A stretch of DNA of 64,000 nucleotides from Pseudolabrys sp. (GTDB taxonomy: Bacteria > Pseudomonadota > Alphaproteobacteria > Rhizobiales > Xanthobacteraceae): assembly GCA_026125895.1 (NCBI GenBank), contig JAHCKG010000001.1, positions 310,001 to 374,000 of the forward strand, in the 5' to 3' direction. The notes beneath the pieces are model-generated. The model saw nothing but the letters and a program-made list of their open reading frames with translations, searched no databases and had not been told where the DNA came from. Below are positions 60,641 through 64,000 of this stretch, one piece after another. Position 1 is the first letter of the stretch. The number at the start of each line of letters is the position of its first letter. A program made the translations under genes and the position numbers.

Positions 60641-61429
60641 ATGCGAGCCCTGCACACCGCCGCGACCGGAATGATGGCCCAGGAACTCAACGTTCAGGTC
60701 ATCTCCAACAACATCGCCAACATGCGCACCACCGCCTACAAGCGGCAGCGCGCCGAATTCCAGGACCTGCTCTACGAGCACGTCAGCCGCGTCGGCACCC
60801 AGACCTCGTCGCAGGGCAACCTCTTGCCCGCCGGCATCGAACTCGGCTCCGGCGTCAAGACCGTCGGCACGCCGCGCCTGATGACGCAGGGCACGCTGCT
60901 GCAGACCGGCAAGGACTACGACGTCGCCATCCGCGGCGAAGGCTTCTTCAAGATCCAGATGCCGGACGGCACCACGGCCTACACCCGCGACGGCTCGTTC
61001 GAGCTCGACGCCCAGGGCCGCATCGTCACCGCGTCGGGCAACCTACTTCAGCCGGGCCTCACCATCCCGCAGAACGCCACTTCGGTGACCATCAATGCGC
61101 AGGGCCAGGTGTCGGTCGGCCTGCCCGGTCAGTCGACGCAGTCCAATGTCGGCCAGATCGAACTGGCGATGTTCATCAACAAGGCCGGCCTCAAGGGCAT
61201 CGGCGACAACCTGTATCTCGAGACGCCCGCGTCCGGCACGCCGCAGTCCGGCACGCCGCAGCTCAACGGCTTCGGCGATCTCCAGCAAGGCAATCTCGAA
61301 CAATCCAACGTCGAAGCGGTCAGCGAAATCTCCGACCTGATCGCGGCGCAGCGCGCCTACGAAATGAACGCCAAGGTCATTTCGGCGGCCGACCAGATGC
61401 TGCAATCGACCTCCAACCTGATGCGCTGA
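60641..61429 (+). CDS. flgG: Flagellar distal rod protein FlgG
   Basis: 262 residues, the standard length. RALHTAATGMMAQELNVQVISNNIANMRTTAYKRQRAEFQD at the N-terminus and AQRAYEMNAKVISAADQMLQSTSNLMR at the end (in parts). A 15-base tandem duplication (61232-61261) inserts a second SGTPQ in a loop near residue 200. Builds the distal rod. Confidence 0.96.
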   Translation: MRALHTAATGMMAQELNVQVISNNIANMRTTAYKRQRAEFQDLLYEHVSRVGTQTSSQGNLLPAGIELGSGVKTVGTPRLMTQGTLLQTGKDYDVAIRGEGFFKIQMPDGTTAYTRDGSFELDAQGRIVTASGNLLQPGLTIPQNATSVTINAQGQVSVGLPGQSTQSNVGQIELAMFINKAGLKGIGDNLYLETPASGTPQSGTPQLNGFGDLQQGNLEQSNVEAVSEISDLIAAQRAYEMNAKVISAADQMLQSTSNLMR

Positions 61430-61438
61430 GGCACAGCC

Positions 61439-62452
61439 ATGATCAAGACCATGATCCGGACCTTGACCACCGCCGCTCTCCTCGCCGCCACCGTCACCGT
61501 GGCGCTGGCGCAAAGCGCCGAGCCGGCGCGGCCCTATCTCAAGCACGACGTGACCGTGACCTCGAGCGTCGTCCGCATCGGCGACCTGATCGAGAATGCC
61601 GGCATCGTCGCCAACATCCCGATCTTCCGCGCCCCCGATCTCGGCACCACCGGCACGGTGCCGGTCGAAACCGTGATCGCCGCGGTGCGGCCGCACGCGC
61701 TCGTCGGTTTCGATACCGGTGGCGCCGCCGATGTAGTGGTGACGCGGGCGGCGCGCGAAATTCCGGTCGCCGACATCGAGAAGACCTTGGCCAACGCCAT
61801 CGCCGGCCGCTTCAACATCGGCGCCGCCACCGACATCAAGGTCTATTTCGACCGCGATCCGCGCGCCATCCAGGTCGATCCGGCGGCGCAGGGCGATGTG
61901 CAGGTCGGCCGTCTTAGCTACGATGCCCGCACCACGCGCTTCGATACCACGCTCGAAGTACCGACCGGCGCCAACGGCAAGCGCGGCCTCTTGCGGCTCA
62001 CCGGCCGCGCCGTAGCGACCGTTGAAACCGTCATGGTGTCGCGCACCATCGAACGCGGCGCCGTGCTGCGCGCCGCCGACCTCGTCGTCGAACGCCGGCC
62101 GCGCTCGGAAGTCGGCCGCGACGCCATCGGCGGTCTCGATCAGGCCGTCGGCCAGGCAGCGCGCAACACGCTGCGGCCGGGCCAGGCGCTGCGCTCGGCC
62201 GACCTCACCAAGCCGGAGATCGTGCTGCGCAACGAGATGGTGACCCTGGTGTTTGAAGCGCCCGGCCTGACGCTGACCATGCGCGGCAAGGCCCTGGAGT
62301 CCGGCGCCGAGGGTGACATGGTGTCGGTGCTCAACGAGCAATCGAAGCGCAACGTGCAGGGCGTCGTCGCCGGCCCCGGCCATGTCGTCGTGCGATCCGC
62401 CGTGCCGCGGCTCGCCGCCAATATCCCGGTGCCCGCGGACAACGGGCAATGA
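61439..62452 (+). CDS. flgA: Flagellar P-ring assembly protein FlgA
   Basis: 337 residues with signal peptide (TLTTAALLAATVTVALAQS). The C-terminal SAF-like domain of FlgA is visible (VMVSRTIERGAVLRAADLVVERR, RPGQALRSADLTKPEIVLRNEMVTLVFEAPGLTLTMRGKALESG and DMVSVLN in parts); the N-terminal half is the variable alphaproteobacterial extension. It is a periplasmic chaperone for the P-ring protein FlgI. Confidence 0.92.
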   Translation: MIKTMIRTLTTAALLAATVTVALAQSAEPARPYLKHDVTVTSSVVRIGDLIENAGIVANIPIFRAPDLGTTGTVPVETVIAAVRPHALVGFDTGGAADVVVTRAAREIPVADIEKTLANAIAGRFNIGAATDIKVYFDRDPRAIQVDPAAQGDVQVGRLSYDARTTRFDTTLEVPTGANGKRGLLRLTGRAVATVETVMVSRTIERGAVLRAADLVVERRPRSEVGRDAIGGLDQAVGQAARNTLRPGQALRSADLTKPEIVLRNEMVTLVFEAPGLTLTMRGKALESGAEGDMVSVLNEQSKRNVQGVVAGPGHVVVRSAVPRLAANIPVPADNGQ

Positions 62453-62534
62453 TGAGACGAAAATCGGCGATGGCGTGCGGCAACCGCCTTCGCTTCGCGA
62501 ATTGATCGACAACGCCCAGTGAAAGTCAGTTGAG

Positions 62535-63281
62535 ATGAAGATGACCAGGTTGATGCGGCATTTGGCCCTCGCGGCGCTCGCCACGACGATGTTGAGCGGC
62601 TGCTCTGCCTTCGACCGCCTGAAGAACATCGGCGAGCAGCCGAAGCTCTCGGCGATCGACAACCCGACCGCGGCGCCCGGCTACAAGCCGGTGCAGATGC
62701 CGATGCCGGCGGCGCAGCCTGCCTCCTACAATCCGAACTCGCTATGGCGCAACGGCTCGCGCGCCTTCTTCAAGGATCAACGCGCGCATCAGGTCGGCGA
62801 CATCCTCACGGTCAAGGTCAATATCACCGACAAGGCTAACATCGCCAACGACACCAAGCGCAGCCGCGTCAACGCCGAGGATTCCGGCATCGACAATTTC
62901 TTCGGCAAGAGCAAACTGCCGATCGCGAATTCGGCGCTGCCGACCCGGCTATTCACCGCCGACTCCAACGCGTCGAGCGAAGGCAAAGGCTCGGTCGACC
63001 GATCCGAAGCGCTTTCGACCAACGTGGCCGGTGTCGTCACCCAGGTGCTGCCGAACGGCAACCTCGTCATCGAGGGCCGCCAGGAGATCCGCGTCAATTT
63101 CGAAATCCGTGAACTGATCGTCGGCGGCGTGGTGCGGCCGGAAGACATCGAGAGCGACAACACCATCGACTCCACCAAGATCGCGCAGGCGCGCATCGCT
63201 TACGGCGGCCGCGGCCAGATCACCGACGTGCAGCAGCCGCGTTACGGCCAGCAGGTGATGGATGTGATCCTGCCCTTCTAG
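62535..63281 (+). CDS. flgH: Flagellar L-ring lipoprotein FlgH
   Basis: 248 residues. Lipobox LSGC with the acylated Cys at about residue 23. Family core: SLWRNGSRAFFKDQRAHQVGDILTVKVNI, VTQVLPNGNLVIEGRQEIRVNFEIRELIVGGVVRPEDI (in parts) and YGGRGQITDVQQPRYGQQVMDVILPF. Forms the outer-membrane L ring. An 82-base gap separates it from flgA; co-transcription is likely. Confidence 0.95.
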   Translation: MKMTRLMRHLALAALATTMLSGCSAFDRLKNIGEQPKLSAIDNPTAAPGYKPVQMPMPAAQPASYNPNSLWRNGSRAFFKDQRAHQVGDILTVKVNITDKANIANDTKRSRVNAEDSGIDNFFGKSKLPIANSALPTRLFTADSNASSEGKGSVDRSEALSTNVAGVVTQVLPNGNLVIEGRQEIRVNFEIRELIVGGVVRPEDIESDNTIDSTKIAQARIAYGGRGQITDVQQPRYGQQVMDVILPF

Positions 63282-63415
63282 TTTGCAAGCGTGGTGAGGG
63301 GGCGTTGCGTCAGTCCCGAGACGTAAGCCCCGTGGCGTAGAGAAGCCCCTCACCTGTTCAGTGCTCCCGCGTTGTCTCTGTCGTCTCGCGAGCGGCAAAG
63401 ACAACGATCACGACG

Positions 63416-63446
63416 CGGCCCTCGGTAGCTCCCCTGCCGAGGGCCG
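63416..63446. terminator. Bidirectional terminator between flgH and the oxygenase
   Basis: CGGCCCTCGG (63416-63425) and CCGAGGGCCG (63437-63446) form a perfect 10-bp stem with an 11-base loop, followed by TGTTCGTTT. It lies between convergent genes. Confidence 0.75.
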
Positions 63447-63479
63447 TGTTCGTTTCGATCAAGGGAAATGACGCCGCGG

Positions 63480-64000
63480 CTATGGCGCGCCGGTGTCCGC
63501 CCGGTGCAGCCAGCAATTGATCGTGAACCGCGAGTCGATAAAGGCCCTGGACGGCACGCTGACCGGCCGCACCTCATGGCGCAGCCAGCTCAGGAACACG
63601 ACCATCGTGTCGGGCTCCGGTGCGATATCGACATAGGCCGGCGACCCGCCGCTTCCGCCGGCGGACAACGTCGGCAGGGAGTGAATGCGCAATTCGCCGC
63701 CGCTGAACGGACGTGGCGTCACCGAGAAATAATAGACGCAGGAGAGCATCCGCAGCTTGGCGACGCGGTTGATGTTATCGACATGCGCGCCGAACTGGCT
63801 GCCATCGCCATAAGCGTTGATCTCCAGACCTTTCGGCTCGGGCAGCACGTCGGGCAACTGAAGCCGGTCGAGCGTCGGCTCGATGATCTTGCAAACATAT
63901 GCCGCGAAAGGCGCAGCGAATTCTCCGAGATCTCTGTTCCAGACCGATCTGCGTCGATTGACGTCGATCGAGCGCTGCCCGGTCTCACGGTTGAACACTT
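63480..64000 (-). CDS. 2-oxoglutarate/Fe(II)-dependent oxygenase, 5' end outside the window
   Basis: At least 172 residues; the frame is open to the window edge, so the N-terminus is missing (a GTG at 63998 is probably internal). Iron site: H-x-D in QFGAHVDNI, distal His in SWLRHEVRPV, and the 2-oxoglutarate-binding Arg in DSRFTINCWLHR. The jelly-roll strands CVYYFSVTPRPFSGGELRIHS lie between. Prolyl-4-hydroxylase type; substrate unknown. Confidence 0.85.
   Translation of the reverse strand, partial: VFNRETGQRSIDVNRRRSVWNRDLGEFAAPFAAYVCKIIEPTLDRLQLPDVLPEPKGLEINAYGDGSQFGAHVDNINRVAKLRMLSCVYYFSVTPRPFSGGELRIHSLPTLSAGGSGGSPAYVDIAPEPDTMVVFLSWLRHEVRPVSVPSRAFIDSRFTINCWLHRADTGAP

Noticed and set aside
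1-64000. CRISPR array or prophage
   Set aside because: No regularly spaced direct repeats and no phage structural, packaging or integrase genes were seen; defence is represented only by the CBASS remnant and the toxin-antitoxin pair.

Overview
The window is GC-rich, dense in genes and bacterial. Several features point to the alphaproteobacterial order Hyphomicrobiales, near Bradyrhizobium, Afipia or Pseudolabrys: cckA beside flhB, a flagellar locus with MotE and a DUF6468-type protein, perfect or near-perfect CtrA boxes, a DUF3551-type secreted peptide, lone Bug-type binding proteins, and many short palindromes of the kind common in rhizobial intergenic DNA. The genus is inferred from style, not from a marker gene.

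Layout. 1-2.3 kb is a damaged defence island on the minus strand: a 5'-truncated CD-NTase, a bacterial HORMA protein and a DnaQ-like exonuclease cut by the window edge. Together they look like the remains of a HORMA-type (type III) CBASS anti-phage system, broken on one side by an IS1182-family remnant. 2.5-17.9 kb is one catabolic regulon. A TetR regulator sits between a minus operon (NDP-forming acyl-CoA synthetase alpha subunit and enoyl-CoA hydratase) and a long plus operon: TAXI-TRAP importer, split AtuA-type proteins, two acyl-CoA dehydrogenases, an AMP-forming acyl-CoA synthetase, two MaoC-like hydratases, a CitE/HpcH-type lyase, an ATP-grasp beta subunit and another enoyl-CoA hydratase. 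Matching palindromes upstream of both operons suggest shared TetR control. The parts fit uptake, CoA activation, beta-oxidation-like processing and lyase cleavage of an unidentified organic acid.

17.9-19.7 kb is an accessory scar with a 3'-half tRNA-Arg(CCU) remnant, a structured non-coding segment and small genes. 19.9-24 kb holds a GAF-PAS-GGDEF-EAL protein and a GMC oxidoreductase. 24-28.9 kb is a branched-chain-amino-acid-type ABC importer with a fused permease-ATPase. 29.7-42.8 kb is a mosaic: a PYP-like PAS protein, an orphan Bug protein, class I fumarase, a low-GC membrane protein, a RelE-type toxin-antitoxin pair, a 332-bp element with perfect terminal inverted repeats, tandem SET-domain proteins, a GST, a lectin-like secreted protein, Csp, PilZ and Tim44-domain proteins, several pseudogenes and REP-like repeats.

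42.8-63.3 kb is cell-cycle and flagellar: cckA; flgB-flgC-fliE-fliQ-fliR-flhB (minus); fliO-fliP (plus); fliL-fliM-DUF6468-motE-TPR (minus); flgF-flgG-flgA-flgH (plus). CtrA-like boxes and a sigma-54 promoter lie in front of some of these. The right edge cuts a 2-oxoglutarate/Fe(II) oxygenase.
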